64,000 nt of DNA from Tipula vernalis (taxonomy: Eukaryota; Arthropoda; Insecta; Diptera; Tipulidae): assembly GCA_958295665.1 (NCBI GenBank), contig OY282559.1, positions 248,430,764-248,494,763 of the forward strand. The letters run 5' to 3'. The notes beneath the pieces were generated by a model that worked only from the letters and a program-made list of their open reading frames with translations, was not told the origin of the DNA and searched no databases. Shown piece after piece: positions 1 to 10,332 of the stretch (position 1 is the first letter of the stretch; each line of letters starts with the position of its first letter). Both the position numbers and the translations under genes were made by a program.

Positions 1-1497
1 AATATTTGTAATTAAACAAGTATTATTAATAGGAAAATTAATTAAATAATTGCATTTTTATGTACAATATTCGCACTTACCTTTGTGTGACGCACTCATT
101 GTGAAATGATCAATTTTTAGGTTAAATTTTTTATTGACAGGAAAATATTTCCCATAAAACAGTTCATGGTTTATACATAATACCACATTTGTTTAATAGA
201 TGGTAGCATAATTAGTAAAATAAAAAATTGTTAACCCAATACGAAACGTTTTCGATAACCCTTTTCATGCATACACAAACGTGTATGTCGAACCTACATT
301 AATTTACATATTGCAAAACACTAGCGCCAGTTGGTGTATTACACAATTGTGTGGGTTGAACTTTATTTTAACAGAAATTTATGATAAAATTGGCAGTTTT
401 AAATACAGATATTTACCCACACGCTTGTGCATATCGGACTTCAATCACAACTAAAATATAAAAATATTTGAACTTGAAAGGGTAGTTGCCGATTTTTTCA
501 CTAATCCTGTTTAGACGATCGCATCTTCTCCAACAAGAGGCCTTAGTGCAATAATGTTTTGGGTTAAAAATCAATGATAAAATTGATGGATTCATTTATT
601 TTCAAAGCAATTGTGAAGATTGATCGCAGTTATCCCAACGGTTACCAAAAACTCAATTATTACTTAAAACGGTGATTTTATGTGTCGAGAAATGCTGCTA
701 TATACCACAGTTATTGTATACCCTTATAGACCTTGAACCTTCCATTTGTTTTCCAATCTATTTATTTGTATGTCCGCCAGGCAGTAACAACAAACATAAT
801 TTTCTTCTTTTCTCGGCTTTTCTGGACTTGTCAAATTATTCGAGGCTTCACCAATTAGGGGGCTCAGGCATCTTGCAACCGCCACACCCTCTTGTGATAG
901 GCCCGGATACAGAAAAGGTTTTGTTTACAAAAAAATAGAGGATCTTAATCTTGTAACTTTTATGGACCCCAGAATATCGTGTCGTGAATTTTTCAAGAGT
1001 TTACTCTTCGGCCTTTACTTCAGGCCAAAATAAAATAAATATTTCTTCGTTAGGAAACTTCAAGTAAATCAATATAATCAATATTTTTGCTACAATTTGT
1101 GTAACGAGTGGAACATTTGTAAAGCGAGCGAGGCGAGTTGCGCAAAATCACACAAGTTACACTAGATGATATTTCCTAACGTGTTGTATGCAAGATTTTT
1201 TTGTAAATCAAGTAGGCTAAACTGATGTTGAAATGAATATTTCGTCAGTTTTGAAATATTCTGCATTTCTTAACTTCTTAACTTCGTTCTGAAAAATATG
1301 CCTAAAATTAGACAAGAGTTTTTCATAAAATTTTAGTAACTGACAAATTCTCCAGAAATGAAATTCATCGGGAAACAAATTTCTCGGTTTCTCGAGAAAT
1401 AAAATTTCTCGGGAAATCGCAATATCTACTCGTAGTGTTCGGTAATTACTTTTTACAATATTTTGATAATCTTAACTAAAATTTGGTGTAAAACCTG
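1..1497. other. No recognised gene, AT-rich flank
   Basis: I see no gene here that I can support. Short open frames exist, for example about 88 codons on the plus strand at 672-938, but none shows a recognisable motif. Locally, around 1335-1425, the decamer AAATTTCTCG and variants recur several times, which looks like simple-sequence decay. The segment ends where the CACAGT end of the next element begins. Confidence 0.5.
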
Positions 1498-1830
1498 CAC
1501 AGTAAAAAAAAAAAAATACATATAGATCATAGGAAACAAAATGCCCCCGATCTGTATGTAATTTTTACATAACGTATGTACACTACATAACTGTACGCAA
1601 TTTTAAATATCGGGAATATGTAAATGTACCCTATCCTATATGTAATTTTACATAAAATATGTAGAATTCATTACATATATAATATATGTTTTTACATAAT
1701 TGTATGTAAAAATACATATCGTATATGTTATAAATTTTACACATTTTTATGTAAAATTACACATTTGTATGTAAAATTACATAATTACGTATGAGAAATT
1801 TTAGTATAAATTTATGTAAATTTACGTATT
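1498..1830. repeat. Left TIR and subterminal repeats
   Basis: After the CACAGTAAAAAA terminus, the motif TATGTAA or its complement TTACATA recurs about ten times to about 1830, often as back-to-back palindromes such as TATGTAAAATTACA. In CACTA elements, arrays like this bind the element's own regulatory protein, so they are candidate protein-binding sites here. That role is inferred. Confidence 0.65.
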
Positions 1831-1874
1831 CTTCCATTTTAATTAAAAATAAACCGATTTAAGTTAAAGAACAC

Positions 1875-1880
1875 TTTATT
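1875..1880 (-). terminator. Poly(A) signal of the transposon transcript
   Basis: AATAAA on the minus strand (TTTATT on the plus strand), just inside the left subterminal repeats and downstream of all four minus-strand open frames of the element. It would fit the 3' end of the element's transcript. Such hexamers are common in AT-rich DNA. Confidence 0.35.
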
Positions 1881-2010
1881 TCATAAAGCAATAAAAATAA
1901 TAACAATACATTCCAATTAAATGAAAATTGAAAATAATAAAAATTTTAGAAAAATTTAAAAAAGTCTTAAATAAAAAAAGTCAGAATCATATACAGTTAC
2001 TACGATCTAG

Positions 2011-2415
2011 TTAATCATTTCTTTTTTCAATTTTTTTGATTAACTTATCCACTTTGCTGATCTGATTCATGTGCCGCTTTCCTCCTCTAACACTTTTATG
2101 GTATAAATTTAAAAAACACCTTTGAATGAACTCCATCGTCAATGACACCGTTTTTTCATATTTGATGTTTAAAACGTAGTACAACGATACCAAAATATTT
2201 ATTGCTTCAATTATGCTTGTAGCTTCCGAATTAACTAACTTTTTTTCTACAAAGCAGTGATAAATGTGGTTATTGCTGGTATCCTCACTTAGCGCTGAAA
2301 TTAGAATAAGAACATTTAAGAGATGCGGTATGAGCCGATTATGGTCGTATATGCATAGTTTTATAGAAACATGTATTAGAGGATTTCGACACAAAATATT
2401 CCAATATTTAATCAA
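2011..2415 (-). CDS. Unrecognised ORF in CACTA-like element
   Basis: This is an open frame of about 134 codons on the same strand as the transposase-like gene and lies closest to the element's poly(A) signal. There is no ATG at its 5' edge; the open frame begins at a TTG, so it is more likely an exon or a decayed part of a longer gene than a free-standing gene. The product is hydrophobic in its first half and has a basic, lysine-rich C-terminus. I recognise no family. It may be a 3' exon of the second gene of the element. A chance frame is possible but less likely given its length and position. Confidence 0.35.
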   Translation of the reverse strand: MIKYWNILCRNPLIHVSIKLCIYDHNRLIPHLLNVLILISALSEDTSNNHIYHCFVEKKLVNSEATSIIEAINILVSLYYVLNIKYEKTVSLTMEFIQRCFLNLYHKSVRGGKRHMNQISKVDKLIKKIEKRND

Positions 2416-2577
2416 ATAAATAAAATATTAATGTGAATACTTCTTGACTTTATTTGATTATCATTTCTAGACTATTTGTGTGCCCGAAACCAAAAGCATT
2501 AATAATTATTCCAAGTAAATAACACAAACCTATCACAGCAATCCAAGGAGTATTTATTGGTGAGCATATTGAATTTT

Positions 2578-2760
2578 AATCGCGATCAATCTAAAATAAA
2601 ACAAAAGTTAGTAAGTTATTTGTTTTAAATATTTTACACTGCCTTACTTCAAAAAACGAAATAATTTGGTTCACGTCTTCATGAAAATAAGCTGCCAGAG
2701 CTTTTATGCAATCAAAATCGGTGAAATTATCAGGGAAATTTTTTTTTAAGTTCTCTGTCT
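2578..2760 (-). other. Possible extra exons of the second CACTA gene
   Basis: On the minus strand a coding-like stretch ends with a donor GAA|GTAAGG (exon end 2648). It is followed by a 57-bp intron with acceptor TTTTATTTTAG (exon start 2590) and an in-frame stop three codons after the junction codon. The stretch upstream is open in one frame up to a run of nine A (about 2739-2747) and continues in another frame beyond it. A frameshift or an unrecognised splice is therefore involved. The intron size matches the 60-bp intron of the neighbouring gene. No family is recognised. Confidence 0.35.
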
Positions 2761-2891
2761 TTTAGTTGATGTCTGCCCCAATTAAAAATTTTTGGTTTCA
2801 TAATTTTAAAATTATCCGATAACACTGTTATCGGTTTCCCCATCAATTCTTTGAAATGGTCAAATAAACATATTTGTTTAAAAAGAAAAGG

Positions 2892-3779
2892 TCACTCATC
2901 TACGGTTTGTTCAATCGTTGGTACTGGATTTGAAGATGCACTTAAAGAAGATGAAGTTCTTTTTCTTGTTGGTGGGATATTTGGCTTTAATACGTTGTCC
3001 TTATTCGATAATTTATTCAAATAATTATTGTGGTTCACCATCATATTGGCTAACCAATTTGTGTCAGTGGAAACAAAATTTTTACCATCAGATGATTTTC
3101 GATAAAAGGAGTGAGGATAAAATGAACCAAGTTCCTCACATACTCTTTTAAATTTTGAAACAGATATTATTTCAGATGATTTCCGTAGTTCGAGAACTAT
3201 AGATCTCACAAAAAAATTAATATGGTTACCCAATTGCTGCTGTGTTTCTAATAATGTGCATATATATGGAGCTAATATTTTTAAATAATCCGTTTTATTA
3301 AATGTTAAAATGATCTCCTCAAATTCGAAATTAACGGTTGATATAGAACTTGCACTCGTAGCACTGGCAGCGGTGATGAATGCATTAGTCGTATCTGCTG
3401 GTAATATTGTAGTGTCCATTTCGTGAATTTGTGCTCCGTCAAAGTTTTCATTTCCGGATCCGATATTTATAGGATTTAGAGTAATTGTTTCGGGTAACCA
3501 TACTTCATTTTCATTTAAAATCATTAACGAATTATCCTTAAGTATATTTAGAACAATATTTGAGGATATTTCATAACCATCCGAATTGGTTACAATGGTA
3601 GTACCACCAATACCGTTTTCATTAGCTGAAAATAAAAATTAAAACAATTTAAAAAAACGAACATACTTATAAAAGAATTACTCACCTGTTTTAATAATAT
3701 CTGCTATAGTTGGTTCGCAGCAAATCAGTTTTCTTATTGTGCGAAACGAATTCGTAACTCTATAGAGTGCTTGGTCCAT
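2892..3779 (-). CDS. Second CACTA-element gene, two exons, unknown function
   Basis: Exon 1 runs 3779-3686 from an ATG and exon 2 from 3625 down to at least 2892. The intron 3685-3626 is 60 bp, begins GTGAGT and ends TTTTCAG. Splicing joins a phase-1 exon cleanly to the long frame, so the product is about 275 residues or longer. The protein is mostly hydrophilic. The middle third looks helical, and a Ser/Thr/Pro-rich tail with an Arg-Lys cluster precedes the stop. I do not recognise a family. It begins 61 bp beyond the transposase-like gene's stop, on the same strand. By analogy with plant CACTA elements it could be the DNA-binding helper (TNPA-like) that recognises the subterminal repeats. 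That is inference only. More exons may follow at 2760-2578. Confidence 0.6.
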
Positions 3780-3839
3780 CTAAGATAATTAAATATTTAT
3801 TAAAAATTATTAATTGAGTATTCAAATTTAATTGTTTTT

Positions 3840-6434
3840 TTAGATTCCTAATGGGAGTGATGGCAAAGAGAGAAAATGCTTATTATTGTAGGTGTACACT
3901 TTAACCGTTGTGCTATATTTTAATTGACTTATAGGAATTAAACTGTAAGTTGAGAAATTGGTCAACATTTCATAAACTAGTGTTTTGTAATTATACATCA
4001 TTCGACAAAGTTTACCGTAAAATAAAATATCGGATTTTTCTTTACATAAGAAAATAGAATGGATTTTCATTATAGAGATCTCATTTGATTCAGTTACTGA
4101 TGTAACAATACATTCACCGTCTGCAAATACTAAATCCCCAAAAAATACTTTTTTGGCAACCAAGTTATAATTATCCGGAATAAATACATTATACATTTCT
4201 TGATCTAATACTACAGGTTTGATTGGTACTATTGACTGATTCACACGATAACCCATTAAATTCGATTGATATACTTGGTGAAGGTATGACAGTGACTTTT
4301 CAACATGTACGAAATTTTTTAAATTTCGCACAGCATTTTTGAAATATTGATGTTTATTTTCAGTACGAAATGTCCACATTTTAGAAAGTGGACCAAATTG
4401 TTTGATAAGATCTGGATAGTGTGTCATGTAATGGTGTTTGGGAGTAAATTTGTGATTTGGAAAATTTAAAATGCGTAATGATAAATATTGCTGTATAGAA
4501 AAATGAAGAGTTGTAAGAAGAGATTCATCAAAACTCGAACTTGTTGTAATACGACATAATTCTACAAGTGAAGAAAACATTTTCCAAATTGGATTTTCAA
4601 AAAGGCCACTATTTTGAAATTTACTATTTAAAAAACAATATGGTATGATTATTATTGAAATCCATAAATCATATGCTTTGCCCGTAACACATTTTTTATT
4701 ATGATCAATATTCATCAGAATTGAAAGTTGCAATTTTTTAGCTATTATTTTAAATGAAGACATTAACCAGCTTTCCGTTACAATTTCATGGTTAAATAAA
4801 TAATTAAATATCAAATACAAATCACGGCACGCTATACCTTCAAAAATATCGTGCGCAATGCATGGTGGGAGCCCGGGATTAGCGACGTGAAAATGTTTTA
4901 ATTCATTCATAATAGAATCAAATTTGAGCCCACGATAATGAATACTATTGGAACTTAAACTAAGTAAATCATGACTATATGTTTCAACACTTCTACTTTC
5001 TTTCGGGGAAATATCAAAATTATTTAAATCAGATCTTGAAATGTAACAAAATCTGCAAAAATGAGAGACAGTACTAAAATTTTCGCATAATCCAAATAAT
5101 TGATGGGAGCCTAAATTGTCTCCGGTAAATGCAATAATACATGCTTTAATTGATTTACTATTTGCAGTCACCTGCAAACCTTTAGTTTCCAAACTCTTGA
5201 AATCATTAATCAATTCTTCAAAAACCTTGTTGATTCCAAAAGATTTAAAATATGTTTCCTTGCAGAGGAGCACTAATTGGATATTATAGGAGCACTAATT
5301 GGATACCCTTTTAGACCTAACTTCATATTTTACATTTCCAATTATCATTTATACACCCACCAATTTATGAATCTTTTTTGCAGAACCAAGTGGGTTACAT
5401 ATTTCAAAAGCGTCTTGATAAAGAATAACTTCAATTCTTTTCTCAGTGCCACATAAAAAATTGTTATTTTTGTAATTATCACCTTTATCATAATCGTTTA
5501 TTGCATTTGAAATCGGTATTGTCGTTGAGATAAAACTGTCATCCTCAAATAATTTTCGAATTGTCTGACAAATTGGAACGTAAAAGTAATTACACAATTT
5601 ATGTTCATTGCTTACACCTAGCGATATTTCAATAGGTTCAACTAAATTTAGGTTATTTTTAAAATATTTTGACCTAAGATGAGCAGTCTTAAATGGTTCG
5701 AATACGCTAAATTTTGGGATATGCAATTTAATTTTGCTTGATAGATGCGACACGTTCAACTGATTACACGCATTTTCCAATTGTAAATTAAATTGTTCTT
5801 GCTGGTAGTTCGCAATAGAGGAAAATTTGTCGAAAATGTAATTAATGGTAGAATCAGGTACTATATATTTAGTTTTTAATTCTAATGCAAAGTTGCCAAT
5901 AGTTTCGGTATTTATAGCATCTTGCGGTTCTAGATTTTGTACTATTTGTGAAAGTAACGGTTGCCCATACTTATCAGAATTAGCATCTAGCATCAATGAG
6001 GAATCGACTTGTTCAGAATTAACATCTAGCATCAAGGAGGAATCGACTTGTTCTACAGCTTTGTGCTTTTGAAACATATGAGAACGAAAAGTACTACAAT
6101 TTTTAAAAAATGTATTACAGTAGAACGGGCAGTTAACTTTGTCATTGTTCAAAATATGTTGACAGTAATGACTTATTATTTCTTTGTTTGAGTTTAAAAT
6201 TGTTCTACAATTATTTATTATACAATTTTTTCTAAATATGACTCGGTTACAATTTTTCTCATTATGTTTTCGAAATAAATGCGAAAGATATGAATTAAAA
6301 TTATTAAATATAGCAGAACAGTTTCGATAGCACCTAAATCTAGCATTTTCAGTATTTTTGTGTATCCGAATATGCCTTTCATAATCCGTTAAAATTTCAG
6401 ACACATAACTGCATTGCTGGCAGTTGAACGACAT
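3840..6434 (-). pseudogene. C2H2-finger/transposase-like gene of CACTA-like element, broken
   Basis: Read right to left, the N-terminal frame (6434-5349, about 361 codons; an upstream in-frame ATG lies at 6455) starts with four C2H2-like fingers (first CX2C...HX3H, last ending HMFQKH). A 14-residue tandem repeat and a helical linker follow. The C-terminal frame (5273-3840, about 478 codons) has a CX2C pair (HFCRFC) and then the block HDIFEG, seen in large animal transposase-like proteins with N-terminal fingers. Together they span about 865 codons. The gap at 5348-5274 has an in-frame TAA and a 22-bp tandem duplication, so the gene is probably inactivated. A small intron is the alternative. 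The role, cutting and joining the CACAGT ends, is inferred from family and location. Confidence 0.6.
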
Positions 6435-6479
6435 CTTGAAATGTGATTTTAACATTAATTTATGTGATATATTAAATAT

Positions 6480-7095
6480 AAGTTTTAGGGCTTTAATAAC
6501 ATGTTGATATGGGATAAAATTATTGGTTTAGTTTCCTAAAGTTTACTGTTACCTAGCGTATATTGGATTATTTATTTAAATAATACCATAATCGCAAATA
6601 ATTCGGCTTGTCAATTGTTGATATTCGTTCGAGGAATATCTTATTTTTTATAATATGGGCTGTAAGTTTTATTTTGGGGGTTTTAATACAAATTTTATGT
6701 CAGAGCCCCAAAGAATGTTATACAAGTATTTACCGCACACATTATATACAATAAGATATTCCGACGTTCTTGTCTCAAACACGCCTATGAGCTAACAACA
6801 ATGTATACATGGTTACGATACGACATGTAGACGCTCCCATTGATATCAACAACCAGCTGATTTTTCGTTCTTGTGTGGGCAAAACACTCATACCTACGAT
6901 TCGAGAATCAACAATTTACAAGCTGAATTATTTGTGATTATGACATTATTTAAATAAATAATCTAACATGCATCAAGTAATAGTAAACTTTTAGGTTACC
7001 ATTACACTACACACTTACACATAACATTTCCACATAAAAACTAAAACCAATAATTTTATCCAATATCTACATATTATTGAAGCTCTAAAACACTT
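6480..7095. repeat. Large imperfect palindrome in transposon leader
   Basis: The stretch 6481-6640 is repeated in inverted orientation at about 6895-7095, with a roughly 45-bp extra segment in the right arm. Matching blocks include TTATTTAAATAAATAAT, ACCAATAATTTTATCC and ATCAACAATT with good spacing. The left arm begins about 45 bp upstream of the transposase-like gene's first usable ATG, so the hairpin covers the likely promoter/leader. It may be a nested foldback or MITE, or an element-specific regulatory structure. The unique core is about 6641-6894. Confidence 0.65.
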
Positions 7096-7336
7096 TTATT
7101 TCAAAGAATACTCTATTTAATTTTGTATACGAATTAGCACCTTATAGTTAAAATATAATGTAGTAATACTAATTAAATTCTTAGTTATAGGTGTTATATA
7201 TAAATTTCACTGTAACACTACAAAAAATTGAATAAACCACTTGTTTGATAACCACACTTAAAATACACGCGTTCTTCTTTTTTCTTGGTTCGTTTACGAG
7301 TATTATCCTCTCTCTAATTTTCTCTTCTCGCTTCTC

Positions 7337-7600
7337 TTATTTTACAGAAATTTTATGTAAAATTACATGTTAAATACGGAGCACTACATATCGTATGGAG
7401 AATTCCATAACTTGGGATGAATTTTTCAATAAAATTATGGATTATTCTTGTAATTATATGTAATTTAAGATTATACAGAACATTTTACTGAATTTTACAT
7501 AATCAGTTACTGACTTTTTTGGTTTACATAAATATATGTAATATTTTTGCTACGATTTATATGGAATTTTACAGAGTTTATGTAAATATTTTTTACTGTG
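7337..7600. repeat. Right TIR and subterminal repeats
   Basis: Several TATGTAA/TTACATA motifs precede the terminal TTTTTTACTGTG. They are the counterpart of the left array and confirm the right boundary of the element. The copies here are more diverged and more widely spaced than on the left. Confidence 0.6.
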
Positions 7601-7808
7601 TGGGTTAAATATGGCACATTTGTGTGTGTTTGGTGTTTTGTTTCTTTGAGGGTGTTCACAATATGTGGATTTTTTATCATCTTTAGAACGATAGCCATAA
7701 TATTGATTAAAAAGTCACCTTGCTCTCCAATAATTTTGTTGAGCAGAAATTACCAAAAATGTCCATGACATAAATTAAAATGTATTGTGGTTTAATGAGG
7801 TATATTAA

Positions 7809-8040
7809 TCCTCCTCCGTCTGTGCACTGGAGTAAAAAGTTACCCCAGGCTTTAAAAAAATGAAATAAAAAGTGAATTAATGCGAATTAATCCGAAATCA
7901 CTTAGGAATGCTCTCTCTTACATGTTTAGCACAACAAAATATCAAAAAACGGTGAAATCTGATCATTTCAAAGAAACTGTGGCACAGTAATGAAAAATAT
8001 ACCATGGTCTGTGCATGGGGGTAATAAGTTACCCCAGACT
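7809..8040. repeat. piggyBac left end: TIR plus repeated subterminal motif
   Basis: The motif GTCTGTGCA followed by GG-rich sequence and AAGTTACCCCAG occurs at about 7818-7850, overlapping the TIR, and again at about 8007-8038. A third, inverted copy lies at about 10263-10305 beside the right TIR. These are likely transposase binding sites. Family knowledge supports asymmetric internal repeats in piggyBac ends. Confidence 0.7.
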
Positions 8041-8600
8041 AACAAAGAACACAATTGAAATCGGATAGTTAAAAAAGTATACAGGAAATACGAATTCATG
8101 AAAGAAAATCATAATTATCTTACTTTTAGGACAGGGTTATCTTTATTTCAAACCATTTGGGCCAGATAAAACCAAAATCATTATGGGAATCCTTGTTCTG
8201 TTTGTTTCTTTTCGTTTACGTGCGTTTCACAATTCACAGCCTTTCAACATAAACTCGACTTCAAAATTTATGAACTCAGCTTGAATATAGATATTATATT
8301 TATAACGGTACTTTTACCGTTCAAAATTTATCGACAAATGTGTTTGATAGATCTACATCGTAGTTTGTGTTTGAACCTATAAAGGAATTGTTCGTCATTA
8401 CTGCAAGGAGTGTAACTATTTTATTTTGTGTAAGTGTATACTTTTTGTATAAGGTTAATTTGTGATTTAGTTTCTGCATACCGTTTATTACTGTTCCCTA
8501 CAAGTATTTTTATTGACTTAGAGTTATGTGAGTATTACACAATAGTGTTCGAAGTAATTTTCATTTTAGATGTTTGCCAATTTATCTTTTTTGTTATATA

Positions 8601-10118
8601 ATGACAAAGCGACAGAGCAGTCAAGAACTAAGAGATTTGTTCGATGAGATATCCATTTCATCGGATAATTTACTAATAATTAATTCTTGTGATGATTTAC
8701 AAGAATATAACGAAATTCCTCAGGAACAAGATGAGTTAGATGGTGATTTTTCGGATTTAGATTATGATGATGAATATAATATTCCAGATATTCATTACAA
8801 GAATGTTCATCCAATGATGATGAAAACGAGACTGATGAACAAGAATTCTTTTATAACTCGCAGAATAAGAATTATTCTCAAAAATGGAGCGTTCAACCAC
8901 CGAGCATTCATAAAGTTCCAGAATTTGAAATAGATCGTGAGACACCAGGATTGATTGGAAGTGCTAGACATTTCAATAAGGAAGAAGAATGTTTTAAAAG
9001 TATTTTGCCACCTACGATGATGTGCATTATCGCGAGTGAGATGAATCGTAAGGCGAAGGATTATTTTGATCGTTACCGTAATCCAAGCCAACATAAACAA
9101 CCACGAATATGGTATGACGTGGAAATTGACGAGCTCTACGCCCTCATTGTGATTATTTTATATGCCGGAATGTGGCAGAATTGGGATGAGCGACTAGTCG
9201 AATTGTGGCATAAAGAGAGTACATCCCTTCCAAACCAGGAAAGTATGGAATCAAAATATTTTAGGTAATCGAATGGAGAAATTTATATTGGTTATCAACC
9301 TGGAGTGAAGAGCGCAAAAGACTACGCATTCAACCTAGTGAATAGACTAGGTAGCTCGTCCTTACGTCAACAAAGGACGTACTATAACAATGGACAACTT
9401 TTTTACCAGTTGTGCTCTTGACGAAGATATCGAAATAATAAACCCGATTTACCAGTCGAATTGGCAGCACATAAGGCACAAGACAAAAAAAATGTATATC
9501 AAAAATCGAGAAGTTGGTTCATCACGCTTTTGTTTTGATGGCTATCTCACTTTAGTGAGTTACATACCAAAACCAGATAAAAATGTGCTATTATTATCGA
9601 CTCTCCATAATAACGATGACACCGATGCAACTTCCGGCATGTCGAATATAATTTTAGACTACAATTCCAGTAAGGGAGGAGTAGATACTATGGATAAGTT
9701 GGCCAAGACTTTGCTATTGCTGCCTTTAACATACATAAACTAGCTCGCCCAGATGCATATGTACAAAAGAAAAGAAACACACTTTTTCCGGAGATCCTTG
9801 CAAAACAGCTTGTTGATCAACATATTCGAAAGCGGCTATCAAATCCAAACGCATGGAATAAAAAACATAAAAGTTACGATGCAGTTGATGGGTTTTAACG
9901 TCGATATTCTAAGACAGCAACCAGATGCTGGAACTAGTTCGCACATTACCAAAAATCGGTCTCGTCATTGTAACTTCTGCGATCGGTCTGCTGACTTAAA
10001 AACAAATATTAATTACCACATCTGTACCATGCCCGCATGCAAGCGTCATCATAAAATAGTTTGCAATGCCTGGCTGTGCCATAGAAATCCAAGACGTAGA
10101 AGTTATCGCCAGCTGTGA
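8601..10118 (+). pseudogene. piggyBac transposase remnant
   Basis: The likely start is the ATG at 8601, opening an acidic N-terminal region. A frameshift falls near 8815, after which the N-terminal part of the DDE_Tnp_1_7 domain continues to 9268. The next 120 bp jump to the block TMDNFFTS (second catalytic Asp region, about 9390), then SYIPK...VLLLSTLH and KGGVDTMDKL (third Asp region, about 9680-9705). A stop at 9741-9743 interrupts the frame. The last part has the cysteine-rich, RING-like C-terminus (CX2C ... HXC ... C ... HH ... C ... CH) that recognises piggyBac ends. The segment with the first catalytic Asp is missing, so the protein cannot be active. The intact ends could still be mobilised in trans. 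Confidence 0.88.
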
Positions 10119-10332
10119 AAATCTTGATGACGACTTTGATTAAATATTAAATATTTTCAATGTATTCCAATTAATTAAAATAAATTTTATTGATATATTA
10201 TGTTCAGTTTTATTTAAATAAATTAACCAAATATAACTTTTTCCCTTGTATTGTATAATAAACTAGTGAGGTAACATGTTACCCCCATGGACAGACCGTG
10301 TGTATAAAACACGTACACCGACGGAAGGTTAA

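Larger units (their letters stand above)
1498..7600 (-). mobile_element. CACTA (En/Spm)-like DNA transposon, 6.1 kb
   Basis: The left end reads CACAGTAAAAAA at 1498 and the right end is its reverse complement, finishing ACTGTG at 7600. The flanking bases TG (1496-1497 and 7601-7602) fit a 2-bp target duplication. Both ends carry clusters of TATGTAA/TTACATA motifs, like the subterminal repeats of CACTA elements. All genes inside are on the minus strand: a C2H2-finger/transposase-like gene near the right end, a second intron-containing gene, and further exon-like sequence near the left end. TIR type, subterminal repeats and two-gene layout point to the CACTA/CMC group. The assignment is by motif and layout only. 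An unnamed DNA transposon superfamily is the alternative. Confidence 0.7.
7805..10332 (+). mobile_element. piggyBac-like transposon with TTAA target sites
   Basis: The element is flanked by TTAA at 7805-7808 and 10329-10332. The ends are an imperfect inverted repeat: TCCTCCTCCGTCTGTGCAC on the left against CCTTCCGTCGGTGTACG read inward from the right. A subterminal motif around GTTACCCC occurs twice at the left and once, inverted, at the right. A degenerate piggyBac transposase gene fills the middle. TTAA specificity, short TIRs with subterminal repeats and the encoded domains together make the family assignment firm. Confidence 0.9.

Noticed and set aside
672..938. 88-codon plus-strand frame
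   Set aside because: No motif, no supporting neighbours, length expected by chance in 64 kb.
1498..1504. CACAGTA terminus as a RAG-type recombination signal heptamer
   Set aside because: Similar to CACAGTG, but there is no nonamer at 12/23 spacing and no RAG1-like coding sequence. The CAC start is common to several transposon groups.
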